NCBI GenBank assembly: GCA_013286585.1 | Contig: JABDFK010000022.1 | Coordinates: 1-32,263 of the forward strand | Source of the DNA: Deltaproteobacteria bacterium | Lineage (GTDB): Bacteria > Bdellovibrionota > Bdellovibrionia > Bdellovibrionales > Bdellovibrionaceae | Direction: 5' to 3' | DNA: 32,263 nucleotides | In this document: in pieces, positions 1-7,545 of the stretch | Layout of the letters: each line of letters opens with the position of its first letter | How positions within the stretch are numbered: position 1 is the stretch's first letter | Made by a program: the position numbers and the translations under genes | Notes under the pieces: model-generated | What the model saw: the letters and a program-made list of their open reading frames with translations, nothing else | What the model was told of the DNA's origin: nothing | The model's database searches: none

Positions 1-747
1 CACCACATCGCCCTCTGACTGATACACAGTTCTGGCCAGGCGCTTAAGTTCTTTTAGAATCACCGCATCTTTCCATGCAAAGGTAGGAATCAAAAAGGTG
101 CGGCCAATGAACAGGCGGTAGGACTTCTCCAGATCAGTCAGAAACTCCGCCTTACTTTCGCTCGGCGCCTCTGTTCGCTCTTGAAGAAATCCGTACTGTC
201 GCTGCATCCGACGCAAAGACTGGTTGAACTGAGAGAACGGATCCATGGCAGCGCCCTGTTCTTCTAGGTCACGAATTAATTTTCGGCGCTGCTGCCAGCG
301 ACGAACGCGCCGATACAGCAAAAACAAAATGGCCAAAATTAGGGCCATCCAAATTCCGTAATACCACAGAGGCAAGGATAGGCCCAGAGGATCGCGAGGG
401 CCAAAGGGCTCTGGCTTACCTTCTGTGGCGTCGATCACGGACTCTACCTTGAATTGAACTCCGTGAAGAGTTTTGCTGTCACTGCCACTGCTCAGAACTA
501 AATCGCCGAACTTGTGTTCGCCCACTTTGAGGCTGGTCACCCGCAGCTGGGCTGAAGAGGCTGACAGCTGGGCCGACTGAAATTTAATTTTATATAAATC
601 TTCTTTACCCAACTGAAACTGCGCCTGCTCGGGCTTGAACTGCGACCAATCGCCATCACATTGAAGTTCAAATGACTGACCGACGGTCAGCGTGGCAGCA
701 CCGTCGGACGAGTTTTTAATTTGAACCTGGCAACTGGCATCACTCAT
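1..747 (-). CDS. Membrane protein linked to MoxR/DUF58, partial (C-terminus outside window)
   Basis: Open frame of 249 codons that runs off the left edge, so the C-terminus is missing. The first ~120 residues are polar and beta-rich. A hydrophobic segment lies at about residues 124-146, followed by a very basic stretch (RRVRRWQQRRK) and a charged, probably helical region. By the positive-inside rule the C-terminal part is cytoplasmic and the N-terminal domain is outside. The ATG lies 7 bases after the DUF58 stop, so the gene is probably the third of the moxR operon. Genes in this place are often DUF4381 or BatD-like, but I do not recognise a specific family. Oddly, no signal peptide precedes the putative outer domain, and an in-frame stop at 772-774 excludes a longer start. 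Confidence 0.8.
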   Translation of the reverse strand, partial: MSDASCQVQIKNSSDGAATLTVGQSFELQCDGDWSQFKPEQAQFQLGKEDLYKIKFQSAQLSASSAQLRVTSLKVGEHKFGDLVLSSGSDSKTLHGVQFKVESVIDATEGKPEPFGPRDPLGLSLPLWYYGIWMALILAILFLLYRRVRRWQQRRKLIRDLEEQGAAMDPFSQFNQSLRRMQRQYGFLQERTEAPSESKAEFLTDLEKSYRLFIGRTFLIPTFAWKDAVILKELKRLARTVYQSEGDVV

Positions 748-754
748 TTTTTCA

Positions 755-1636
755 TCACCGCCGACGATGTCTCATCTTAAAAAACTGAATCAAAGGGTCC
801 ACGTACTCACCATTGGCATCAATATCAATGCGGTCGACCTGAGCCTGCCGCAACATGCGGTCGCGCTTCTGCGACAACTCTTGCCGAGTCTGTTTCCAGT
901 GCTGACGAAATCCAGCACTGCTGGTGTCCACCGAAATGATCTCTCCGGTTTCCGCGTCTTGCAGATCCACCACACCCAGATCGGGCAAGTCGACCTCGGC
1001 GCGATCGTTCACTACCACCGCCACCACATCGTGCCGACGACCCAATACGCGCAGCGATTGATCAAATCCATCATCAAAAAAATCACTGATGATAAAAACC
1101 ACAGCGCGTTTTTTTAAAATTCCTGGCAGATATTGAAATGCCGTCGATAGCTTAGTGCCCCTAGATTTCGGCTGATGGTAATAGAGATCGCGCAGAAGAC
1201 GGCGCACGTGCCCCTGTCCTTTCGCCGGCGGCACGAAGTGCTCCACCTGGTCTGAAAACAGCAGCAGCCCCACTTGATCCTTATTGCGTGCAGCGCTGAA
1301 GGCCAACAGTGCCGCAAGATGGGTCATGACCTCACCTTTGAAATTTTCCCCAGAGCCAAAATCGGAAGAGCCCGAAATATCCACCAGCAGCATCATGGTG
1401 AGCTCGCGCTCTTCATCGAATTTTTTGATGTAGGTTTTTCCGGTGCGCGCGGTGACTGGCCAAGAGATGGTGCGCACGTCGTCGCCAGGAACGTATTCGC
1501 GAAATTCGGAAAAAGTCATGCCTTGGCCTTTGAAAGCCGTGTGGTACTCGCCGGCGAAAACATTGTTCACCAATTTGCGAGTGCTGATCTCTAAGAGCTT
1601 GACCTTTTTGAGGATCGCGTCTGGTAGCTGGTGCAT
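755..1636 (-). CDS. DUF58 domain protein (VWA-like, MoxR partner)
   Basis: 293 residues. The N-terminal half has the typical DUF58 block: GQGMTFSEFREYVPGDDVR at about residues 37-55, followed by ISWPVTARTGK and a KKFDEERE segment. Next comes a VWA-type core whose first strand reads LLVDISGSSDFG, a DxSxS-like metal-binding (MIDAS) motif. There is no signal peptide or membrane segment, so the protein is cytoplasmic or peripheral. The ATG overlaps the moxR stop by one base (TAATG), which implies translational coupling. DUF58 proteins are the usual partners of MoxR AAA+ ATPases and are thought to help assemble or insert cofactors into protein complexes. The real target here is unknown. Family assignment is firm; function is inferred. 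Confidence 0.93.
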   Translation of the reverse strand: MHQLPDAILKKVKLLEISTRKLVNNVFAGEYHTAFKGQGMTFSEFREYVPGDDVRTISWPVTARTGKTYIKKFDEERELTMMLLVDISGSSDFGSGENFKGEVMTHLAALLAFSAARNKDQVGLLLFSDQVEHFVPPAKGQGHVRRLLRDLYYHQPKSRGTKLSTAFQYLPGILKKRAVVFIISDFFDDGFDQSLRVLGRRHDVVAVVVNDRAEVDLPDLGVVDLQDAETGEIISVDTSSAGFRQHWKQTRQELSQKRDRMLRQAQVDRIDIDANGEYVDPLIQFFKMRHRRR

Positions 1637-2625
1637 TAAGGCACCTCGATTTGGCCCAAAATCTCCTTGATGATTTCATCGGACTTCATGTTTTCGGCTT
1701 CCGCTTCATAGGTTAGAATTAAGCGATGACGAAGCACATTGTAAGCCACTGCCTTCACGTCCTCTGCCGTGACAAATCCACGTCCCCGCAGAAATGCATT
1801 GGCCTTGGCTGCACGGATCAGCGAAATACTGGCGCGCGGTGATCCACCAACGGACAACAAATTACTGATGTGAGCCAAGCCGTACTCGCTGGGCTTTCGC
1901 GATGCCATGACTAACTCGACAATGTAGTTTTTCACTTTTCCATCGACGTAAATTTGATCGACACGACTGGCCGCTCGCAGCAGATCTTCCTTGGAAATCA
2001 CCGGTTGAATTTCATATTTCTGATTGGCACTCATGCGGTTGACGATCTCTAACTCGTCCACCTTCGTCGGGTAAGAGACATCAATCTTGAACATGAAGCG
2101 ATCCATCTGCGCTTCCGGCAATGGATACGTGCCCTCTTGCTCCAGAGGATTTTGCGTCGCCAAAACTAGAAATGGATTTTCCAGACGATAGGTTTCATCA
2201 CCGATGGTCACCTGTTTTTCGGCCATGGACTCGAGCAAAGCGGACTGCACCTTCGCTGGCGCACGGTTGATTTCATCGGCCAGAACGATATTGGTGAAGA
2301 CCGGTCCTTTTTTAGGCGCGAACTCTCCCGACTTGGGATTGAAAATCATCGTTCCAATCAGATCCGTGGGCAATAGATCTGGGGTGAACTGAATGCGCTG
2401 AAAATCCAACGAAATGGCCTGCGACACAGAGGAGATCGTCAAGGTTTTCGCCAAACCAGGCACGCCCTCTAAAAGCACGTGGCCGCCCGTCAGCAAACCC
2501 ATGACAATTCCTTCGACCATTTCTTTTTGACCGACAATCACCTTACCCACTTCGGCCATCATTTTTTCGACGAATTGGGACTCTTGTTTGACCGCGGCGT
2601 TGAGAGCCATGATGTCAACTTCCAT
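1636..2625 (-). CDS. MoxR-family AAA+ ATPase
   Basis: 329 residues from the chosen ATG. The frame opens 24 codons further upstream, but the ATG at 2625 has a strong AGGAGG about 5 bases before it and gives a normal MoxR length. Visible motifs are Walker A (EGVPGLAKT), Walker B (VLADEINRAP), sensor 1 (LATQNPLEQEGTYPLPEAQ) and a basic-rich C-terminal lid with SPRASISLIRAAKANA. These place it in the classic MoxR branch, a cytoplasmic ATPase with chaperone-like activity. It is first in an operon with the DUF58 gene and the partial membrane protein. It is divergent from the M48-like gene across about 140 bases. This is the ordinary cytoplasmic counterpart of the exported AAA+ protein at 27967-30645. 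Motifs are complete, so it is probably active. Confidence 0.95.
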   Translation of the reverse strand: MEVDIMALNAAVKQESQFVEKMMAEVGKVIVGQKEMVEGIVMGLLTGGHVLLEGVPGLAKTLTISSVSQAISLDFQRIQFTPDLLPTDLIGTMIFNPKSGEFAPKKGPVFTNIVLADEINRAPAKVQSALLESMAEKQVTIGDETYRLENPFLVLATQNPLEQEGTYPLPEAQMDRFMFKIDVSYPTKVDELEIVNRMSANQKYEIQPVISKEDLLRAASRVDQIYVDGKVKNYIVELVMASRKPSEYGLAHISNLLSVGGSPRASISLIRAAKANAFLRGRGFVTAEDVKAVAYNVLRHRLILTYEAEAENMKSDEIIKEILGQIEVP

Positions 2626-2764
2626 TGATGCCTCCTGGGGAAATTCCGTGAGCGATTCTAATCCCTCCATTTCACCTTGCGCTCTCGAAGGAATCAAGGG
2701 CTAAGGCTACTGCGCACTGCCAAAAACCTTGCTTGCCGAGCGGGATTTTGTTGAAGTGCGAGCG

Positions 2765-3604
2765 ATGAATAAACTGCCCCGTTCGACGAAGGTCTGGCTA
2801 TTTCTTGTCGGAGTTTCACTCTTGCTGATGCTCGTCGGTTACCACTTCGCTGGCCGCCCCGGTCTATTCGCCGGCTTCATTTTCACCGTGTGCTTCCATT
2901 GCCTGATCTTTTTTTATGGTAACAGTCAGCTGGTCACTTTTTTAGGGGCCCAGCTTTCAGAGGGCCAGGATCCATGGGGTCTGCAGAATCTTTTGCGCCG
3001 CCAATCGATGCTGTTACAGATGCCCAAACCTCACCTTTACATTGCTGACAGTCCGGAAGCCTTTGCTTTTTCGCAGGGCCAAAGCTGGCAGAAGGCTACG
3101 ATCTGTGTCTCTACGGGATTGCTGAAACGCCTGTCCTCCGAAGAGGTCGAAGCCGTGGTGGCCCATCAAATTTGCCACATTCACCGCCTGAACACTTTTG
3201 GTTTTGGCGTCGCTCACGTGGTCGCGTTTGCTCTGGTGGGCCTTGGCCGAATTCTGGATCAAGCATTCGTCCCCGTGGCGAAAATACAGACTCGCGTGCG
3301 CCGCCCGTTCAGCGGATTGATCTCGCCGCTGGCATGGCTGATTCTGAAATTTTCCGTCACCGACAAGGTCTATTTTCAAAATGATGAGAAGGCCGCACAG
3401 CTTTTGAAAGACCGACGATTTTTGGCAGAGGCTCTGTGGAAATTGGATGGGCTGTGCACCTCTTATCCGCTGGACTTACCACCATGTAGCAATCATTTTT
3501 TCGTCGTCAATCCCATGGGACTTAAGGAAAAGAATCGTTTTTTATTGGCCCATCCGAAAGTTGAGATACGAATTAAAAAACTGATTGGATATTTTCCACT
3601 ATAA
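2765..3604 (+). CDS. HtpX/M48-like membrane protein with degenerate active site
   Basis: 279 residues from ATG 2765. A TTG 36 bases upstream has no ribosome binding site. Two N-terminal hydrophobic segments (about residues 12-28 and 34-53) are followed by an HtpX-like core: CVSTGLLKRLSSEEVEAVVAH matches the strand and helix before the zinc motif. The motif itself reads HQICH (residues 134-138) where M48 peptidases have HExxH, so the catalytic Glu is Gln. The later E-[FY]-x-A-D block carrying the third zinc ligand appears as YFQND, so that Glu is lost as well. Both substitutions predict an inactive peptidase. The following DUF1844 and DegQ-like genes are close (36 and 9 bases), suggesting an envelope-quality operon. 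It could act as a pseudoprotease or scaffold. Confidence 0.85.
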   Translation: MNKLPRSTKVWLFLVGVSLLLMLVGYHFAGRPGLFAGFIFTVCFHCLIFFYGNSQLVTFLGAQLSEGQDPWGLQNLLRRQSMLLQMPKPHLYIADSPEAFAFSQGQSWQKATICVSTGLLKRLSSEEVEAVVAHQICHIHRLNTFGFGVAHVVAFALVGLGRILDQAFVPVAKIQTRVRRPFSGLISPLAWLILKFSVTDKVYFQNDEKAAQLLKDRRFLAEALWKLDGLCTSYPLDLPPCSNHFFVVNPMGLKEKNRFLLAHPKVEIRIKKLIGYFPL

Positions 3605-3613
3605 TTTTTCAGT

Positions 3614-3639
3614 CCAACCTCCGGTTGGGAAGGAGACCC
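3614..3639 (+). promoter_or_regulatory. Hairpin abutting the DUF1844 ribosome binding site
   Basis: A perfect 6-bp stem (CCAACC, loop TCC, GGTTGG) at 3614-3628 runs directly into the Shine-Dalgarno AAGGAG (3630-3635). A GGG/CCC pair around that sequence could also mask it. There is no T-run, so it is not an intrinsic terminator. It may tune translation or processing of the DUF1844-protease part of the operon. The functional reading is inference. Confidence 0.3.
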
Positions 3640-3640
3640 T

Positions 3641-3904
3641 ATGAGCCAAAATTCTCAGGAAGAACTGAAAGCCTCTTTGAGTGTTCTTGCGATGAGCATC
3701 GCCAGCTCCGCCGCGGTGGCATTGGGAATGACGCCCAACCCGCAGGACGGAAAAACTTCGACGGACAAAACTATGGCGCGCTTTAACATCGATCTGCTTT
3801 TGGTTTTGCAGGAAAAAACCAAAGGCAACTTGGATGCCGATGAAAGTGGCTTTCTAGAAGCTGTGCTGAATGATTTGCAAATTAAATACTTAACTTTGAA
3901 ATGA
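3641..3904 (+). CDS. DUF1844 family protein
   Basis: 87 residues, preceded by a strong AAGGAG. The sequence follows the DUF1844 pattern: a helical SLSVLAMSIASSAAVALGM segment, then the conserved P-N-P-like turn, an ID-L-L-x-x-L-Q-E-K-T-K-G-N-L core (residues 50-63) and a C-terminal LNDLQIKYL helix. Length is typical. The family is common in former Deltaproteobacteria and has no established function. The protein is small and soluble, with one hydrophobic helix. It lies 36 bases after the M48-like gene and 9 bases before the protease gene, so all three are probably co-transcribed. Family identity is confident; role is unknown. Confidence 0.9.
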   Translation: MSQNSQEELKASLSVLAMSIASSAAVALGMTPNPQDGKTSTDKTMARFNIDLLLVLQEKTKGNLDADESGFLEAVLNDLQIKYLTLK

Positions 3905-3913
3905 GGCCATAAA

Positions 3914-5335
3914 ATGAAATCCTTGCGATTTTTTTCAATTTCTTTTCTTGGTTTGCTTTGCTCTATCTCGGTTTCTGCAGGGAATCCTGTACTTAAATTG
4001 GGAGAGCCCCTGCCCGCCAATCTTTTTGTGGAACTGGGCCGGGTGGTCAATCCCGCCGTGGTGAATATCTCTACTAAGATTCGGCCAAGACAGATGCAAA
4101 TGTATCGCGATCCATTTTTTGACATGCTGGAACAGCTCTATGGAATGCAGGGTATGCCGAGGCAGCAACTGCCACAAAACAACGTCGCCCGCCCACACAG
4201 CCTGGGAACCGGCTTCATCATTCGCGAAGATGGCCTGATCGTTACCAATAATCACGTCATCGCCGGTGCCGATGAGGTCGAAGTTCAGATCAACGAGAAA
4301 TCAGAGAAGCTTTATAAAGCCAAAATCATCGGAAGCGATGACCGCACAGATATTGCCCTCATAAAAATTGAAGGAAAAGGATTTCCGTTCTTGAGCTTAG
4401 GCTCTTCAACCGATTCCCAAGTTGGGGAATGGGTGGCCGCATTTGGTAATCCCTTCGGCCAAGGTCACAGCATGACCAAAGGGATTATTTCGGCCAAGGG
4501 CCGCGACCTGGCAGAGATCAACCGTTTTCCGATGATTCAGACCGATGCTCCGATCAATCCGGGAAATTCTGGCGGTCCACTGGTCAATTCACAAGGCCTG
4601 GTGATCGGCGTGAATGCCGCCATCGATCCACGCGCGCAAGGAATTGGTTTTGCTATTCCCATTGATGAGGTCAAAAATCTTCTGCCGCAATTAGAAAAAT
4701 TGGGACGAATCAAAAAAGGATATTTAGGAATTGAGCTGGCAGACCTGGATCCACAGGCGGCCAGCGCGCTAGGCTTGAGAGACCTTCAAGGAGCCATCGT
4801 CGCGCGAGTCATGAAAGGCTCTCCGGCGGCCATTTCGGGACTGCTTCCATATGATGTGATCACCGATTTCAATAGCACCAAGATCCACAACTCGATGGAG
4901 CTGCGAAATTCCATCGCTGACACCGCGATTGGATCCACCATCAATCTCAAAGTCCTGCGCGAGGGAAAACCCAGGGCGTTGTCCGTAACCGTGGGAGAGC
5001 TGCCCGATCATCGGACAGCTCCGGTGGTCAAAGAAAAGTTGAGCCCTGGAACTGCAGCCCCTTTCGACGTGGGTTTTACGCTGCAAGATTTAACCCCGCA
5101 ACTGCGCAAAGAGTTTGAAATCGATGATGACGTAAAAAAGCCCGTGGTATTGCAGGTCAATCCACAGTCCCCGGCCGCGCAAGCGGGATTGCTTCCTGGT
5201 GACATCGTCTTAGACGTCAATAAAAAAGAGGTCTCATCGGCGGCAGAGGCCACCAGAGCCATCAAGAAGGGCCCCAACACTTTCCGCGTGGCCCGACAGC
5301 AAGCAGTGGTTTTTGTAATGATCGACGTGCAGTGA
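3914..5335 (+). CDS. Periplasmic HtrA/DegQ-like serine protease with two PDZ domains
   Basis: 473 residues with a Sec signal peptide ending near SVSAG (residue 23). The trypsin-like domain spans about residues 40-260. The triad is visible: His114 in TNNHVIAG, Asp146 in DDRTDIALIKIE and Ser219 in INPGNSGGPL. PDZ1 covers about 265-355 (GYLGIEL... GAIVARV..SPA...GLLPYDVI) and PDZ2 about 375-470 (VVLQVNPQSPAAQAGLLPGDIVLDVN). Length and two-PDZ layout match DegP/DegQ proteases, which degrade or refold misfolded periplasmic proteins. A Q-rich loop after residue 60 (MQGMPRQQLPQNN) corresponds to the variable LA loop. I cannot separate DegP from DegQ by sequence alone, so no symbol is given. All catalytic residues are present. 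Confidence 0.95.
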   Translation: MKSLRFFSISFLGLLCSISVSAGNPVLKLGEPLPANLFVELGRVVNPAVVNISTKIRPRQMQMYRDPFFDMLEQLYGMQGMPRQQLPQNNVARPHSLGTGFIIREDGLIVTNNHVIAGADEVEVQINEKSEKLYKAKIIGSDDRTDIALIKIEGKGFPFLSLGSSTDSQVGEWVAAFGNPFGQGHSMTKGIISAKGRDLAEINRFPMIQTDAPINPGNSGGPLVNSQGLVIGVNAAIDPRAQGIGFAIPIDEVKNLLPQLEKLGRIKKGYLGIELADLDPQAASALGLRDLQGAIVARVMKGSPAAISGLLPYDVITDFNSTKIHNSMELRNSIADTAIGSTINLKVLREGKPRALSVTVGELPDHRTAPVVKEKLSPGTAAPFDVGFTLQDLTPQLRKEFEIDDDVKKPVVLQVNPQSPAAQAGLLPGDIVLDVNKKEVSSAAEATRAIKKGPNTFRVARQQAVVFVMIDVQ

Positions 5336-5346
5336 CCGGGGTGGGA

Positions 5347-5463
5347 TATTTCCGATCTTTCCCAGTTCGGTTTTTTAAGCCTCGCTGGGAGATCTATTTG
5401 ATTTCATCTCGAAAGCACGCAGAGAAGGAGCCCAATTTTCCGAACTGGGAAAGATTGGAAATA
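5347..5463. mobile_element. MITE-like inverted-repeat element flanked by TA
   Basis: The arms at 5346-5370 and 5440-5464 are inverted repeats of 25 bases with a single mismatch (G-T compatible in RNA), separated by 69 bases. The arm ends read TA-TTTCC on the left and GGAAA-TA on the right, as expected for a TA target duplication of the Tc1/mariner-IS630 type. No ORF fits inside. The interior holds a T6 tract right after the left arm and a small GAGAT/ATCTC stem. It lies between the protease and recQ genes. It could instead be a long RNA hairpin that ends or stabilises the protease transcript. Confidence 0.45.
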
Positions 5464-5564
5464 TATAAGCCCAGCACCAATTTGTTTCCGCCATGGAATT
5501 GAAATTGCAGATACTCTTTGGGAACTTCCCTGATGCATGCTAAATTTTTCCAATAGGAGCTGCG

Positions 5565-7124
5565 ATGCCATCACAAAACCAATTGCTGGAACGCTTTGGT
5601 CTTTCCCAATTTCGACCGGGACAAAATGAAATCATCAGCTCTGTTTTGTCTGGCAGGGACGTCATGGCCGTCTTACCCACCGGCGGAGGCAAATCGCTTT
5701 GCTACCAATACCCGGCGGTCCAGCGCCAACAGCTGGTGGTCGTCGTATCGCCACTGATCGCCCTCATGCAAGATCAAGTGCGCGGCCTGCGCGAGCGCGG
5801 GATTCCAGCCGGCGCCCTGTACTCCGGGCAAAGCCTCGATGAAAAACGCCAGATCTTTGCGGAAATTAAGGCCGGCGGGGCCTACGTGCTTTATTTATCA
5901 CCCGAACGCGTGCAAAAAGAAGGGTTTCAAACTTGGATTCTGACACAAAATTTAGCCCTGTTCGCCGTGGATGAGGCCCATTGCGTGTCTCAGTGGGGGC
6001 ATGATTTTCGCGCGGAGTACGCCCAGCTTTCGGTACTTAAAAAATTGCGACCTGATATTCCAACTTTGGCGCTGACGGCTTCAGCCACTCCGCTGGTGCT
6101 CGATGATATTGCCCGGCAACTGACTTTGAACCAGCCGGAACGTCGGGTCCACGGATTTTATCGTCCGAACCTGTATTTCCAAGTGGAAAAATGCGAGGAA
6201 GACGACAAATATTCTTTTCTACACTCGGCGATCAAAAAATTTCCCACCGGCAGAATCATTGTCTACTGCGGAACTCGCAAAACCACGGAAGAAGTCGCGG
6301 CTCGGGCCGCGCAAGATTTTTCCGGAGTGGGCTTCTACCACGCGGGACTGCCCTCAGCCCAGCGAACCTCCATCCAAAAATGCTACTCCAATGGAGAACT
6401 GCGAATTCTGGTGGCCACCAATGCCTTCGGTATGGGGATCGACCAGCCGAATGTGCGCCTAGTGGTGCACTATAATATGCCCGCCAACTTAGACGCACTT
6501 TCGCAAGAGATGGGCCGTGCTGGCCGCGACGGGGAAAATTCTACTTGCTTGCTTTTACACTCTGGCAAAGACAAAGGGCTGCAGTCTTTCTTTATTCAAA
6601 GTTCGGACGCCCCTGAGGCCATCAAATCGCTTCGCTGGCGGAATCTGGACACACTTTTGAACTACGCCGATGGTGGCGAGTGCCGCCACGCCGAGATCCT
6701 CACCTATTACAGAGATGCTCAACGCTTGCAACGTTGCGGACATTGCGACAGCTGTGATTCGGCCTCTGAACGAAGAGTGCGCAGTGAAACTCCGACCTCC
6801 ATTTCGGTTTTGGTCGAAAAAACGGCCCGTATTGCTGGAAAAGCAAAAGCTCAACTACGTAAGAAGCTAAAAATGGAAGACGACACCTTAACGAAAGAGC
6901 AAAAGATCATTTTCGATCAACTGAAAAAGTGGCGTCTGCAGAAGGCCCATGAGTTGGATGTCCCTGCCTTCGTGATTTTTGGCGATAAGACACTCCGACA
7001 ATTGGCTATTCAAAAACCAACTTCTTTGGGCGAACTCGAAGGAATTTACGGCATCGGTCCAGACAAGCTAGAGCGATTTGCCACCGACGTGCTTCGCACC
7101 ATCACCGAACCGGGGGCCCTATGA
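5565..7124 (+). CDS. recQ: ATP-dependent DNA helicase RecQ, short form
   Basis: 519 residues; ATG preceded by AGGAG at 6 bases. Motif 0 (FGLSQFRPGQ, 11-20), Walker A (LPTGGGKS, 37-44), DEAH box (136-139) followed by CVSQWGHDFR, TASAT (171-175) and motif VI (QEMGRAGRDGE, 314-324) define a RecQ helicase. The four zinc-binding cysteines are at 373, 391, 394 and 397. An HRDC-like domain fills about 440-512 (KWRLQKAHELDVPAFVIF... GIYGIGPDKLERF). Only about 42 residues separate zinc site and HRDC, so the roughly 100-residue winged-helix (RQC) domain of E. coli RecQ (609 residues) appears absent. RecQ unwinds DNA in recombination and repair. A 65-residue gene overlaps its end by 4 bases. Confidence 0.95.
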   Translation: MPSQNQLLERFGLSQFRPGQNEIISSVLSGRDVMAVLPTGGGKSLCYQYPAVQRQQLVVVVSPLIALMQDQVRGLRERGIPAGALYSGQSLDEKRQIFAEIKAGGAYVLYLSPERVQKEGFQTWILTQNLALFAVDEAHCVSQWGHDFRAEYAQLSVLKKLRPDIPTLALTASATPLVLDDIARQLTLNQPERRVHGFYRPNLYFQVEKCEEDDKYSFLHSAIKKFPTGRIIVYCGTRKTTEEVAARAAQDFSGVGFYHAGLPSAQRTSIQKCYSNGELRILVATNAFGMGIDQPNVRLVVHYNMPANLDALSQEMGRAGRDGENSTCLLLHSGKDKGLQSFFIQSSDAPEAIKSLRWRNLDTLLNYADGGECRHAEILTYYRDAQRLQRCGHCDSCDSASERRVRSETPTSISVLVEKTARIAGKAKAQLRKKLKMEDDTLTKEQKIIFDQLKKWRLQKAHELDVPAFVIFGDKTLRQLAIQKPTSLGELEGIYGIGPDKLERFATDVLRTITEPGAL

Positions 7125-7318
7125 ATCACTCTGACCGCGAAGCGCTTCGACGACATTTGGAATCTTTAGGACTCTATGGCCGCGATTTAAAATACAAAGA
7201 CGTGGAAAAGCTGATTGATGCCCTGAACCGCTCGGGCGAACGAGGTTTGGCGGATCAGATCATCAAGCTGGATCACTTCACTTTGGTGACCGATTTCATT
7301 CGTCGCCATGTGGGCTGA
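7121..7318 (+). CDS. Small protein coupled to recQ, unknown function
   Basis: 65 residues, charged and mostly helical in appearance (LRRHLESLGLYGRDLKYKDVEKLIDALN), with no signal peptide or membrane segment. The ATG overlaps the recQ stop in an ATGA arrangement, and no separate Shine-Dalgarno is obvious, so translation is probably coupled. I do not recognise the family. Overlap and matching orientation make it a real gene rather than a chance frame, and suggest a role with RecQ, for example as a regulator or accessory factor. That role is inference only. Confidence 0.7.
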   Translation: MNHSDREALRRHLESLGLYGRDLKYKDVEKLIDALNRSGERGLADQIIKLDHFTLVTDFIRRHVG

Positions 7319-7439
7319 CACTTATTCAGACATTGTGTTAGGCGGTGGGTGATAATAAACTCATCAGTTCTGAAATAATTATAGATAAATTCAAATCGTC
7401 ACCCAAAACAGCGCTTCGCGTTAGTTTCCGATTTTAATG

Positions 7440-7456
7440 TGGCACGCTAACTGCTA
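7440..7456 (+). promoter_or_regulatory. Candidate sigma-54 (-24/-12) promoter
   Basis: The sequence TGGCACG-N4-CTGCTA matches the RpoN consensus TGGCACG-N4-TTGCA with one change in the core, and keeps the invariant GG-N10-GC spacing (GG at 7441-7442, GC at 7453-7454). It lies about 90 bases upstream of the PPVT-repeat gene start. The adjoining TATATA could also act as a sigma-70 -10 box, so the sigma factor is not certain. Confidence 0.5.
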
Positions 7457-7469
7457 TATATTCGTCGTG

Positions 7470-7527
7470 GACACAGAAAACACCATTTTCAGTGTCAAAA
7501 CAACACCACTTAACAGATCAAGTTAAG
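7470..7527 (+). promoter_or_regulatory. Two stem-loops in the leader of the PPVT-repeat gene
   Basis: Stem 1 pairs GACACAGAAAA (7470-7480) with TTTTCAGTGTC (7486-7496), 10 of 11 pairs, loop CACCA. Stem 2 pairs CTTAAC (7509-7514) with GTTAAG (7522-7527), 7-base loop. Both lie between the candidate promoter and the AAGGAG ribosome binding site near 7535. They may stabilise the mRNA or be an operator. Structures are visible; function is inferred. Confidence 0.4.
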
Positions 7528-7545
7528 GAAAACTAAGGAGAACCG

